From contig JANXYW010000357.1 in the NCBI GenBank assembly GCA_025355835.1, forward strand, positions 1-19,618: a stretch of DNA of 19,618 nucleotides. Reading direction: 5' to 3'. A program made the position numbers and the translations under genes. Source of the DNA: Chloroflexota bacterium. GTDB lineage: Bacteria > Chloroflexota > Dehalococcoidia > DSTF01 > JACRBR01. How positions within the stretch are numbered: the stretch's first letter is position 1; each line of letters opens with the position of its first letter. Of the stretch, positions 6,320-13,756 are shown in pieces. Under the pieces are notes generated by a model, which saw nothing but the letters and a program-made list of their open reading frames with translations, was not told the origin of the DNA and did not search any database.

Positions 6320-8221
6320 CTAGGTCCTGTATCCAAACGCCACGATGGCGATCACCACGACGCCGATGACGATGCCGAGCGCATAGTTCGGAATCTTGCC
6401 GGTCTGCTGGTACTTCGCAAGGAACGCGAGATAGTTGGTCGCTTCGCCCGTGCCGTTGACGCCGGAGTCGTTGACGACGGCACGGTCGAACCAGGCCACT
6501 GCCTGGCCCGCAGCGAGCACGACCTTGTCGATGACGAGCTGGTACACCTCGTCGATGTAAAAGCGATTGAGGAACATGCGGTACAGGAACGGTGAGAATG
6601 CAGCGGCACGCTTCGACGGTTCCGCAGCGCCACCCCAGATCCATGCGCCTGCAGCGATGCTGGCGCCGACGCTGACAACGGAATAGATCGACAGCCACCA
6701 AACGACCTTGAACTCTTCCGGCCCTTCGCCGAGGTTGTAGACGAAGCCGAGCCAGCCGCTGTGGAAGCCGAGCGCCTTACCGACGCCCTCGAAGATCACG
6801 AGCCCGGCGACGAGCGTCAGCCCGGCGAGGATCGCAATCGGAACCGTCATGAGAGGCGGCGATTCGTGCGCGTGTTCGTGGACGTGGTGATCCTTCGGTT
6901 CGCCGAAGAACGTCAGCAGCACGACGCGCGTCATGTAGAGCGCCGTGACCGGCAACGAGATGAGCACGAGCACGAGCGCCGCGTGGTTGACGGGGCCGTG
7001 ATAGACGCCGGCGAGGATTTCGTCCTTCGCCCAGAAGCCGGAGAGCGGGATGACGCCGGCCATCGCGGCTGCGCCAATCGCGAACACGGGCGCCGTGATC
7101 GGCATCTTGCTCCAGAGGCCACCGAGCTTGTCGACTTCCTGCTGCTCCGTCGCGTGGATGACGGAGCCGCTGGCGAGGAAGAGCGACGCTTTGAAGAACG
7201 AGTGGACGAACAGGTACAGCATCGCCGCGCCGACTGCGCCCGAGCCTAACGCTACCATCATCAGGCCGAGGCTGTTGAGCGTCGAGTACGCGACGACGCG
7301 CTTAATATCGCGCTGGGCGAGACCGATGAATGCCGCGCCGAGCGTCGTGATCAGGCCGATGACCGTGATCAGCTCCGGCATGCCATCGACCGCCTCGAAG
7401 AGCGGCAGCATGCGGGCGACGAGATACACGCCGGCGACGACCATCGTCGCGGCGTGGATCAGCGCCGAGACTGGCGTCGGGCCCTCCATGGCGTCGGGCA
7501 GCCAGACGTGCAAGGGGAACTGCGCCGACTTGCCGCAGGCGCCGGCGAACATACAGATCGCCGCGCCGGTCAGCCACTTGCTGTTGATGTCACCGGCTTC
7601 GGCCATCGCAAGGATCTGCTGGATGTTGAAGGTGTGCGTCTGCGTGAAGAGGATGATGATGCCGATCAGCAGACCGACGTCGCCAACACGCGTCGTAATG
7701 AACGCCTTCTTCGCCGCCTCGGCGGCGGACTGCTTGTCGTTGTAGTAGCCGATGAGCAGCATCGAGCAGAGCCCGACGAGTTCCCAGGCGAAGTAGAGCA
7801 GCAGCAAGTTGTCGGCGAGCACGAGCGTCAGCATCGACGCGACGAAGAGCGACACGATGGCGTAGAACCAGCCGTATCGGCGATCGCCATGCATGTAGCT
7901 GGTGGAATAGACCATCACCATCGTCGCGACGAACGTCACGCAGAACAACATGACAAGCGTGATCTGGTCGACGAACGTGCCCATGCGGATCTCGAGGACG
8001 CCCGGGATGTTCGACCACTGCCAACTGCGGGCGACGCCGTGGAAGTTGCCATCGCCGATGGCGTTCTGCACATCGCGCCCGATGACGAGGACGAGCAGGA
8101 ACGTGATCCCCATCAGCCCGATGGCGAGCCAATCACCCTTGCGCGGCAGCCACGGGCTGAACAGAAGGAGGACGACGAAGCCGGCTATCGGCAATGCCGG
8201 TAGCACCCACGCGTCGTCCAT
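6320..8221 (-). CDS. nuoL: NADH-quinone oxidoreductase subunit L
   Basis: The distal antiporter-like subunit, which ends in the long lateral helix of complex I; 633 residues, normal length. Proton-path residues are visible: Glu147 in WELVGLCSMLLIGYY and Lys231 in GKSAQFPLHVWLPDAMEG, followed by HAATMVVAGVYLVAR (256-270). A His-rich loop (DHHVHEHAHESPP) sits between helices in the C-terminal half. It is the only gene in the operon with a sizeable leader: 58 nt separate it from nuoK. ATG 8221 is the only standard start in frame, but the best Shine-Dalgarno sequence is about 20 nt upstream (see the leader entry). The stop is one base from the nuoM start. Confidence 0.97.
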   Translation of the reverse strand: MDDAWVLPALPIAGFVVLLLFSPWLPRKGDWLAIGLMGITFLLVLVIGRDVQNAIGDGNFHGVARSWQWSNIPGVLEIRMGTFVDQITLVMLFCVTFVATMVMVYSTSYMHGDRRYGWFYAIVSLFVASMLTLVLADNLLLLYFAWELVGLCSMLLIGYYNDKQSAAEAAKKAFITTRVGDVGLLIGIIILFTQTHTFNIQQILAMAEAGDINSKWLTGAAICMFAGACGKSAQFPLHVWLPDAMEGPTPVSALIHAATMVVAGVYLVARMLPLFEAVDGMPELITVIGLITTLGAAFIGLAQRDIKRVVAYSTLNSLGLMMVALGSGAVGAAMLYLFVHSFFKASLFLASGSVIHATEQQEVDKLGGLWSKMPITAPVFAIGAAAMAGVIPLSGFWAKDEILAGVYHGPVNHAALVLVLISLPVTALYMTRVVLLTFFGEPKDHHVHEHAHESPPLMTVPIAILAGLTLVAGLVIFEGVGKALGFHSGWLGFVYNLGEGPEEFKVVWWLSIYSVVSVGASIAAGAWIWGGAAEPSKRAAAFSPFLYRMFLNRFYIDEVYQLVIDKVVLAAGQAVAWFDRAVVNDSGVNGTGEATNYLAFLAKYQQTGKIPNYALGIVIGVVVIAIVAFGYRT

Positions 8222-8279
8222 GCCAAATCCGCTGATGGCTACTCTCCCCCGTTTGTGCGCATCGCGCGCCGCGTAACGC
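8222..8279 (-). promoter_or_regulatory. nuoK-nuoL leader: displaced ribosome site, mini-ORF, possible ATC start
   Basis: On the minus strand, GGGGGAGAG (8250-8242) lies 20 nt before the nuoL ATG, too far for normal initiation. It lies 5 nt before ATC (8236-8234), which is in frame with nuoL and would add five residues. It is also the end of a mini-ORF, ATG 8262 to TAG 8239, encoding MRTNGGE. Either an ATC start or re-initiation after the mini-ORF would explain the spacing. Confidence 0.4.
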
Positions 8280-8606
8280 TCACCACTTGAGCGTGTCTAT
8301 CTCGTCGACGTTTGCGGTCCCGCGATTCTTGAACACCCGCAGCACGATCGCGAGCGCGAGGCCGACTTCGGCCGCGGCGATCGTGATGACGAAGATGGCG
8401 AAGATGATGCCGACGAAGAGCGACGGCGCCGTGTACACGGCGAACGCCACCATATTGATACTGACGGCGTTCAACATCAGTTCGACCGACATGAGGATGA
8501 GCACGGCGTTGCGCCGCGCCAGCACACCGTAGACGCCGATCGAGAACAGCATCGAGCTGAGCACGATGAAGTTCTCCAGGGGGATGCTGGAACTAACCGT
8601 CTCCAA
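8280..8606 (-). CDS. nuoK: NADH-quinone oxidoreductase subunit K
   Basis: A small three-helix membrane subunit linking NuoJ to NuoN, 108 residues. It carries the conserved acidic helix positions: Glu in MSVELMLNAVSINMVAF and in AAAEVGLALAIVL. The start is TTG 8606, directly after the nuoJ stop; AAGGGGAG stands 6 nt upstream. The only internal Met early on (SSMLFSIG) would remove most of the first helix, so TTG is preferred. Length and motifs are normal. Confidence 0.95.
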   Translation of the reverse strand: METVSSSIPLENFIVLSSMLFSIGVYGVLARRNAVLILMSVELMLNAVSINMVAFAVYTAPSLFVGIIFAIFVITIAAAEVGLALAIVLRVFKNRGTANVDEIDTLKW

Positions 8607-9101
8607 CTAGCGCTCCCCTTCTTCTTGCATGGCGATGACCACCGCGCCGATGAGCGCTACGAGCAGCACACCCGAGGCGATCTCGAACGGCACCGCCCAG
8701 CGGTTGAACAGTGCATCGCCGATATCGGTGAACGGCACGACGGTGAGTTGATTGACGTCGCGCGGCCAGGCCGTCTGCATGATCATCGCGAGAAACGTTC
8801 CGAGCAGCGCGATCGCGGCGACGGCGGCCAGCGGCTTCTGCTCGCCATCGAGCTTCTCTTTCAGTTCGCCGGTGCGCGTCAGCATCAGCGCGAAGAGCAC
8901 GAGCACCGTGACCGCACCTCCGTAGACGAGAACCTGCACCAGCGCGAGGAACTCGACCGAGAGCAGGATGTAGATGCCAGCGACGCCCATCAGTGACATG
9001 ATGAGGAGCAGCGCGGCGTAGACAACGTTGCGCACCAGCACCACGCCCAAGGCACCCGCAATCACGACCGCGGAGATCAGGTAGAAGAATACTTGCGTCA
9101 T
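8607..9101 (-). CDS. nuoJ: NADH-quinone oxidoreductase subunit J
   Basis: A five-helix membrane subunit of complex I, 164 residues, next to NuoK and NuoA in the complex. The family hallmark is SVEFLALVQVLVYGGAVTVL followed by FALMLT, the helix whose movement is tied to coupling. The start is ATG 9101, which overlaps the nuoI stop as ATGA. The open frame reaches 36 codons further up, but that part is charged, unrelated to NuoJ and lies inside nuoI. The C-terminus (VVIAMQEEGER) ends directly at the nuoK TTG start. Confidence 0.95.
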   Translation of the reverse strand: MTQVFFYLISAVVIAGALGVVLVRNVVYAALLLIMSLMGVAGIYILLSVEFLALVQVLVYGGAVTVLVLFALMLTRTGELKEKLDGEQKPLAAVAAIALLGTFLAMIMQTAWPRDVNQLTVVPFTDIGDALFNRWAVPFEIASGVLLVALIGAVVIAMQEEGER

Positions 9102-9565
9102 GCGCGCAGCCCGGGATCGACTTTGCCGGCCTTGGACTGCGATAGCAGTTGGTCGAGATCGAACACGAGCTGCGAGCGGTCGTAACGCGACAGCTCGTGG
9201 CCAGCCCACGTGTTGTTCATGCCGATCGCCTCGAAGTTGCAGACCTCGACGCAGATGTTACAGCGCATGCAGCGGCCGTAGTCGATCCAGAACTCATCGA
9301 TGATCTTGCGGCGCTTGCTCTCGCCGGCCGCGTGCTTCGGGTTGTCCTTCATGACGACGGTCATGCACTCCACGGGGCAGGCACGCTCGCAGGCGTGGCA
9401 GCCGGTGCAGAACGGCTCGTCCTTCTCCTCGTCCCAGATGAGGATCGGGAAAGCGCGGTCGCGGTTCGGGATCTCGCGGTGGACTTCGGGGTACTGGATC
9501 GTGACAGGCTTGCGGGTAAGCATCACCTTCGCCGTCACGCTCATGCTTCGGAGAATACCCAGCAC
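9098..9565 (-). CDS. nuoI: NADH-quinone oxidoreductase subunit I, two [4Fe-4S] clusters
   Basis: A peripheral-arm ferredoxin-like subunit passing electrons toward NuoB; 155 residues. Cluster motifs are CTGCHACERACP (Cys53, 56, 59, 63) and CMRCNICVEVCN (Cys99, 102, 105, 109). In the second motif the usual proline after the last Cys is Asn110, a mild oddity that leaves all eight ligands. The start is GTG 9565, sharing its G with the nuoH stop (TAGTG) and with AGGAG 9 nt upstream; ATG 9544 is the alternative but has no such site. The stop overlaps the nuoJ start. Confidence 0.96.
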   Translation of the reverse strand: MLGILRSMSVTAKVMLTRKPVTIQYPEVHREIPNRDRAFPILIWDEEKDEPFCTGCHACERACPVECMTVVMKDNPKHAAGESKRRKIIDEFWIDYGRCMRCNICVEVCNFEAIGMNNTWAGHELSRYDRSQLVFDLDQLLSQSKAGKVDPGLRA

Positions 9566-10716
9566 TACGATGCACTCCTGGCTGCCACGGCTGTGGCGCG
9601 TACCGAGATCATTTGCAGCGGCTTGCGCGGCTCACCCCGGCGCACAACATGGAACGCCAGGTACATCAGACCGCCGGCGGCAGCCCACGATGAAGCGGCG
9701 AGCACGACGCCCGGCGCATCGTAAACAATGAACAGGCCATTGAGGAAGATTTGCAGCAGCGCGAACGGAATCAGCACCTTCCACGCGTACGACATCAACT
9801 GGTCGACACGCATGCGGGGGAAGGACGCGCGAATCCACAGGTAGAAGAAGATGAAGAGGGCCATCTTCGAAACGGTCAGCAGCAGTTGGTAGCCCCAGCC
9901 GATGTCGCGGCCGAACGGCCACTCCCAACCGCCGAGGAAGACGAACGCGCCGAGCAGCGCGAACACGTACATGTTCACGTACGACGAGAGCTGGAACATC
10001 GACCAGCGAATGCCGCTGTATTCGATGAAGACGCCACCCGCGACCTCAGACTCGCCCGTCGGGATGTCGAAGGGCGGACGTTCGACTTCGGCGATCGATG
10101 CCGTCAGGAAGATGATGAAGCCGAGCGGCTGCCAGACGATCAGCGGGATGCGATCTTGGAACAGGATGATTTGGTAGACGTCGGCGCTTGCGGTGACCAT
10201 GACGACGCCGACCATCGCGAGGATCAGCGGGATCTCGTACGAGATGAGCTGCGCCGCGGCCCGCATGCCGCCGAGGAGCGCGTACTTGTTGTCGGAGCCC
10301 CAGCCGGCCATCAGGAATCCGATGAACGAGAGGCCGGAGATGGCCAACAGGTAGAGCAAGCTGAGCGGCAGCGGGCTGATCAACCAATCGGCCGTGAACG
10401 GCACCGCGACGAACGCGAGAAACGACGGGATGAAGATGGCGAAGACGGCCAGCTCGAACGCGATGGGATCCGCGGTCGCTGGGCGGAGGTCTTCCTTCAC
10501 GAGCAGCTTCAGCATGTCCGCGATGGGTTGCAGCAGGCCGAAGGGGCCGACGCGCGTCGGGCCGAGGCGCAGTTGCATGCGGGCGATGATCTTGCGCTCG
10601 TACCAGGTGGCGTAGGCGACGCCAACCGTCATCACGAGCGTGATGGCGACGAGGCCCAGTACGGACGCGAGCGCGCCGGGCATATCGATCGCGGGCGCGG
10701 AGAGCAGCATCGTCAT
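9565..10716 (-). CDS. nuoH: NADH-quinone oxidoreductase subunit H
   Basis: The membrane subunit that forms much of the quinone chamber, where the two arms meet; 383 residues. Signatures are YERKIIARMQLRLGPTRVGP (39-58), GLLQPIADMLKLLVKED (60-76), and AEVERPPFDIPTGESE (209-224) followed by EYSGIRWSMFQL (232-243). These contain the acidic and basic residues of the E-channel. The start is ATG 10716, with no gap after the nuoD stop. In 14-subunit operons nuoE, F and G lie between nuoD and nuoH; here there is no room for them. The C-terminal tail after VVRRGEPRK is weakly conserved in appearance. Confidence 0.97.
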   Translation of the reverse strand: MTMLLSAPAIDMPGALASVLGLVAITLVMTVGVAYATWYERKIIARMQLRLGPTRVGPFGLLQPIADMLKLLVKEDLRPATADPIAFELAVFAIFIPSFLAFVAVPFTADWLISPLPLSLLYLLAISGLSFIGFLMAGWGSDNKYALLGGMRAAAQLISYEIPLILAMVGVVMVTASADVYQIILFQDRIPLIVWQPLGFIIFLTASIAEVERPPFDIPTGESEVAGGVFIEYSGIRWSMFQLSSYVNMYVFALLGAFVFLGGWEWPFGRDIGWGYQLLLTVSKMALFIFFYLWIRASFPRMRVDQLMSYAWKVLIPFALLQIFLNGLFIVYDAPGVVLAASSWAAAGGLMYLAFHVVRRGEPRKPLQMISVRATAVAARSAS

Positions 10717-11844
10717 CTACCTGTCCACATCGCAGAGCACGATGTCCATCGAGCCCAGAATCATCACCGCATCCGCCAGATAGTGGCCGATCGTCATTTC
10801 ACGCAGCGCGGAGAGATTGCAGAACGAAGGCGAACGCATCTTCAGGCGGTACGGCTTGTCGCCGCCCTTTGAAACGAGGTACACGCCCCATTCGCCGCGC
10901 GGCGCTTCGACCTTCGCGTAGACCTCGCCGGGGGGCGTGCGCAGGCGGCGTGGCATCTTCTCCGGCACGATGGGGCCATCGGGAGGGAGCTGCTCGAGCG
11001 CCTGCTCGATGATGCTGATCGACTGGCGCATCTCCTCGATGCGAACAAGGTAGCGGTCGTAGACATCGCCGTAGTTACCGACGGGCACTTCGAAGTTGAA
11101 GCGATCGTAGATGGAGTACGGTTCGTCCTTGCGCAGATCCCACGGGACGCCGGACGCGCGCAGCATGGGGCCGCTGAGTCCGTAGGCGATGGCGCGCTGT
11201 GCGCTAAAGCTGCCGATGTTCTGGCAGCGCGCCATGAAGATCTCATTCTTCGTCAGCAGGTCGTCGATGTCCTTCAACCCCTGCGCCGAGTGGACGAGCA
11301 CCTCGTGCACGCGCTGTACGAAGTTGTCCGGCACTTCCCACGCCAGCCCGCCGACGCGGAAGTAGGCGTACATCAGGCGATCGCCGGAGACCTCCTCGAA
11401 GACCTCCTGCAAGAATTCGCGCTGCGGGAACGCGTACGTAAAGCTGGTGGCGAACACGCCGGCATCGACGCCGAATGCGCCGGCGAACATGAAGTGGCTG
11501 CTGAGCCGGTTCATCTCGGTGAGGATGACGCGGATGTATTCCGCGCGTTCGGGCACCTGCAAATCCATCAGGCGCTCGACGGCGAGACAGTACGCGAGCT
11601 CGGCGCTGAACTGCGCGAGGTACTCCGTGCGGTCGCAGTAGCCGATGCCCTGACGGAAGTCCATCGCCTCCATCAGCTTCTCGCCGCCGCGGTGCATGTA
11701 GCCGATGTGCGGCACGAGGTCGACGATCTTCTCGCCGTTGACGACGAGCACCATGCGGAACACGCCGTGCGTGCTGGGGTGCTGCGGGCCCATGTTGATG
11801 GGCATATCGACGACGTCGAGCGCAGGGTCGCGTTCGAGCACCAT
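10717..11844 (-). CDS. nuoD: NADH-quinone oxidoreductase subunit D, 49-kDa type
   Basis: The quinone-site subunit of the peripheral arm, related to hydrogenase large subunits; 375 residues and not fused to nuoC. Visible landmarks are NMGPQHPSTHGVFR (17-30, quinone-site His), GYMHRGGEKLMEAMDF (48-63), DRTEYLAQFSAE (71-82, with the likely quinone Tyr75) and the C-terminus GSMDIVLCDVDR. The hydrogenase-type Cys pairs are absent, as expected for NuoD. The start is ATG 11844, one base after the nuoC stop, with AAGGGGA about 9 nt upstream; an ATG nine codons higher lies inside nuoC and is less likely. Confidence 0.97.
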   Translation of the reverse strand: MVLERDPALDVVDMPINMGPQHPSTHGVFRMVLVVNGEKIVDLVPHIGYMHRGGEKLMEAMDFRQGIGYCDRTEYLAQFSAELAYCLAVERLMDLQVPERAEYIRVILTEMNRLSSHFMFAGAFGVDAGVFATSFTYAFPQREFLQEVFEEVSGDRLMYAYFRVGGLAWEVPDNFVQRVHEVLVHSAQGLKDIDDLLTKNEIFMARCQNIGSFSAQRAIAYGLSGPMLRASGVPWDLRKDEPYSIYDRFNFEVPVGNYGDVYDRYLVRIEEMRQSISIIEQALEQLPPDGPIVPEKMPRRLRTPPGEVYAKVEAPRGEWGVYLVSKGGDKPYRLKMRSPSFCNLSALREMTIGHYLADAVMILGSMDIVLCDVDR

Positions 11845-11845
11845 G

Positions 11846-12517
11846 CTACTCGTCCCCTTCGCCCGCGCCATCGCGGAGGTTGTCGCCCTGCCACTCCTCG
11901 ATCTCCTGCAGGGGGTTGTCCTTGCGGAGCGGGAAGTGGTCCGTCATGTCTTCGGGCAGCAACAGCGGCACAAGGTTCGGGTGGCCTTCGAAGTTGATGC
12001 CGAACATGTCGCGCGTCTCGCGCTCGTGCCAGTCGGCGGCGGGATAAATCGCAGCGATGCTCGGCACGTTCGGGTCCTCGTAGGTGACGCGCGTCTTCAC
12101 CTGCAAACTGTGCTTCTTCGAGATCGACCACAGGTGGTAGACGACTTCGAGGCCCTCGTCTTGCCAATCGACGCCGGACAGGCAGCGCAGATAGTTGAGG
12201 TCGAGACGCGAGTCATCGCGCGCGGCCGTCATGACCGCAGGAATGTCGTCACGCGCGACTTCGATCGCGACGCATTCGCCCTTCATCTCCGGCACCATGT
12301 ATGCGGCCGTGAGCGTGATCGCGGCAGCCTTCGCGAGCACATCGTTGATGCTGCCGGCCGGCGGCGCGACGCGGGGCGCGTCCTTCGGCTCGACCTCTTT
12401 CGCGGGACGCGCAGGCTTCGCAGGTGCAGCCGCGGCGGCAGGCGCAGGAACAGCGGCTTCCGGTGTTGCACCGGCGTCGCTCGTCGCTTCTGGATCCTGG
12501 CCTTCGGGAAGGGTCAT
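11846..12517 (-). CDS. nuoC: NADH-quinone oxidoreductase subunit C, 30-kDa type, with Ala/Pro-rich N-terminus
   Basis: A peripheral-arm subunit that packs against NuoD; 223 residues. The domain covers about 57-210 and holds the 30-kDa signature, YPAADWHERETRDMFGINFE (158-177), ahead of PLLLPEDMTDHFPLRKD. Residues about 14-55 are a low-complexity stretch of Ala, Pro and Lys (for example AVPAPAAAAAPAKPARPAK), which looks like a flexible extension. The start is ATG 12517, overlapping the nuoB stop as TAATG. The same frame stays open for 2.6 kb upstream, but the NuoC similarity begins only here. Confidence 0.95.
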   Translation of the reverse strand: MTLPEGQDPEATSDAGATPEAAVPAPAAAAAPAKPARPAKEVEPKDAPRVAPPAGSINDVLAKAAAITLTAAYMVPEMKGECVAIEVARDDIPAVMTAARDDSRLDLNYLRCLSGVDWQDEGLEVVYHLWSISKKHSLQVKTRVTYEDPNVPSIAAIYPAADWHERETRDMFGINFEGHPNLVPLLLPEDMTDHFPLRKDNPLQEIEEWQGDNLRDGAGEGDE

Positions 12518-13125
12518 TACTTGTTGCGCTCTTCCATAATCTTGTGCTGCAACGCCAACATGCCATCGATCAGCGCTTCCGGCCGCGGCGGGCAGCCAGG
12601 AACGTAGACGTCGACCGGGATGATCTTGTCGACGCCCTGCAATACGCGGTCGTAGCGCGTGTAGGGGCCGCCGTTCGTAGCGCAGGCGCCCATCGCGATG
12701 ACCCACTTCGGGTTCGGCATCTGTTCGTAGAGCAGCTTCACGGCCGGCGCCATCTTCTTGGTGACCGTGCCGGAGACGATCATCACATCGGACTGGCGCG
12801 GCGACGGCCACGGCACGATGCCGAAGCGGTCGAGGTCGTGGCGCGACATGAACGTCGCGATCATCTCGATGGCGCAGCAGGCGAGACCGAAGGTCATCGG
12901 CCACAACGACGATTTGCGCGAAACGGCGAGCAGCGCGTCCGCTGGCACCTGCAGGATGCCGGGGAGGATCTGGCGATAGAGGGCGGTACCCGGCTCGTAC
13001 GATGCAGGCGTGAGCGCCGCAGCTTCGCGCTCGACGCTGGTTTGTTCGCGCTGCGGCGCGACGACGGGCGCGCCTTCGACTTGCTTCTCGGGAAGCGCGG
13101 GCGGTGCGGCTTTCTGCGCGGTCAC
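12517..13125 (-). CDS. nuoB: NADH-quinone oxidoreductase subunit B, cluster N2
   Basis: Carries the terminal iron-sulfur cluster N2, which reduces quinone; 202 residues. Ligands are Cys83 and Cys84 (GLACCAIEM), Cys148 (AMGACATNGG) and Cys178 (VPGCPPRPEALIDG). The start is GTG 13125, overlapping the nuoA stop as GTGA. The first ~55 residues (AQKAAPPALPEKQVEGAP and on) are a Pro/Ala/Gln-rich extension absent from many NuoB proteins. The open frame runs 40 codons further up, inside nuoA, and is not NuoB-like there. Confidence 0.96.
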   Translation of the reverse strand: MTAQKAAPPALPEKQVEGAPVVAPQREQTSVEREAAALTPASYEPGTALYRQILPGILQVPADALLAVSRKSSLWPMTFGLACCAIEMIATFMSRHDLDRFGIVPWPSPRQSDVMIVSGTVTKKMAPAVKLLYEQMPNPKWVIAMGACATNGGPYTRYDRVLQGVDKIIPVDVYVPGCPPRPEALIDGMLALQHKIMEERNK

Positions 13126-13496
13126 TTGTTCCACTGCAGTACGCCTTTCTTCCAGGCGTAGCCGAGGCCGCCGCCCAGAATGCCGATGAAGAGCACCATC
13201 TCCCAGAACGCGGCCTTGCCGGCGTGCCCGAAGCTGATCGCCCACGGGAAGAGGAACACGGCCTCAACATCAAAGATGAGGAAGAGGATGGCGAAGAGGT
13301 AATAGCGGATGGGGATCGAGGCGCGTGTGCTGCCGATGGGCAGCATGCCGCACTCGTACGAGATTGACTTACCCGCTTCTTTCGAGAACGGAGCGAGCAC
13401 GCGCGCGGCGATGAGGGCAGTAGCAACGAGGAAGAACCCGATGATCGCCGCGATGAAGACGGCAAGGTAACTGTCGAGCAGAGCCTGGAACGGCAA
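13122..13496 (-). CDS. nuoA: NADH-quinone oxidoreductase subunit A
   Basis: A three-helix membrane subunit, first in the operon; about 124 residues. The family signature is clear: APFSKEAGKSISYECGMLP (35-53) with the loop Cys49, then RYYLFAILFLIFDVEAVFLF (64-83) and PWA. The start is taken as TTG 13496, because GGAGAGGG stands about 5 nt upstream. Another TTG at 13523 would add nine residues but has no ribosome site. The stop overlaps the nuoB GTG start. The promoter at 13581-13609 leaves a leader of about 80 nt. Confidence 0.93.
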   Translation of the reverse strand: MPFQALLDSYLAVFIAAIIGFFLVATALIAARVLAPFSKEAGKSISYECGMLPIGSTRASIPIRYYLFAILFLIFDVEAVFLFPWAISFGHAGKAAFWEMVLFIGILGGGLGYAWKKGVLQWNK

Positions 13497-13580
13497 GCGA
13501 TCCCTCTCCGGCCCGGACGGCAATTTCGGCGCGCGCGCGGCGAAAACCTCGCGCGATCGCCTCTGCCCAGGTTCGGCCAG

Positions 13581-13609
13581 ATAGTAGCAGCGAGTCGCTT
13601 GTAAGTCAA
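13581..13609 (-). promoter_or_regulatory. Sigma70-like promoter of the nuo operon
   Basis: On the minus strand TTGACT (13609-13604, 5 of 6 to consensus) is followed by exactly 17 nt and TACTAT (13586-13581, 4 of 6). Transcription would start near 13574. The surrounding bases are locally AT-richer than the genes. No other promoter of this quality is seen before the operon. Confidence 0.7.
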
Positions 13610-13674
13610 TTCACAAACCATTCGTTTCGAAGTGGGCGGGAGGGCTTCGCGATAGGCAGCGGAGCCACGTATCA

Positions 13675-13691
13675 TCGAGCGAAGCGCTCGA
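13675..13691 (+). other. Hairpin in the cobO upstream region
   Basis: TCGAGCG / CGCTCGA form a perfect 7-bp stem around loop AAG, 65 nt before the cobO start. It may lie in the cobO leader. No role can be assigned. Confidence 0.35.
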
Positions 13692-13756
13692 CCACTGTCA
13701 CCGTCGGCCATGCGAACCGCCGATGACTTGCGGCCTGCCTCACCAGGAGTAGAACC

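Noticed and set aside
6319..6336. TTG 6336 as the nuoM start
   Set aside because: ATG 6318 directly follows the nuoL stop, with a ribosome site; the extra six residues would lie inside nuoL.
5083..6369. A 428-codon plus-strand open frame antisense to nuoM
   Set aside because: Shadow of nuoM with the same charged, featureless composition.
9102..9209. A 36-residue N-terminal extension of NuoJ
   Set aside because: It is Arg-rich, lies wholly within nuoI, and the ATGA overlap at 9098-9101 gives a standard NuoJ N-terminus.
13621..13756. A cobalamin riboswitch before cobO
   Set aside because: GAGCCAC and CCACTG strings recall the B12 box, but the other conserved riboswitch blocks are not visible and the leader is short.
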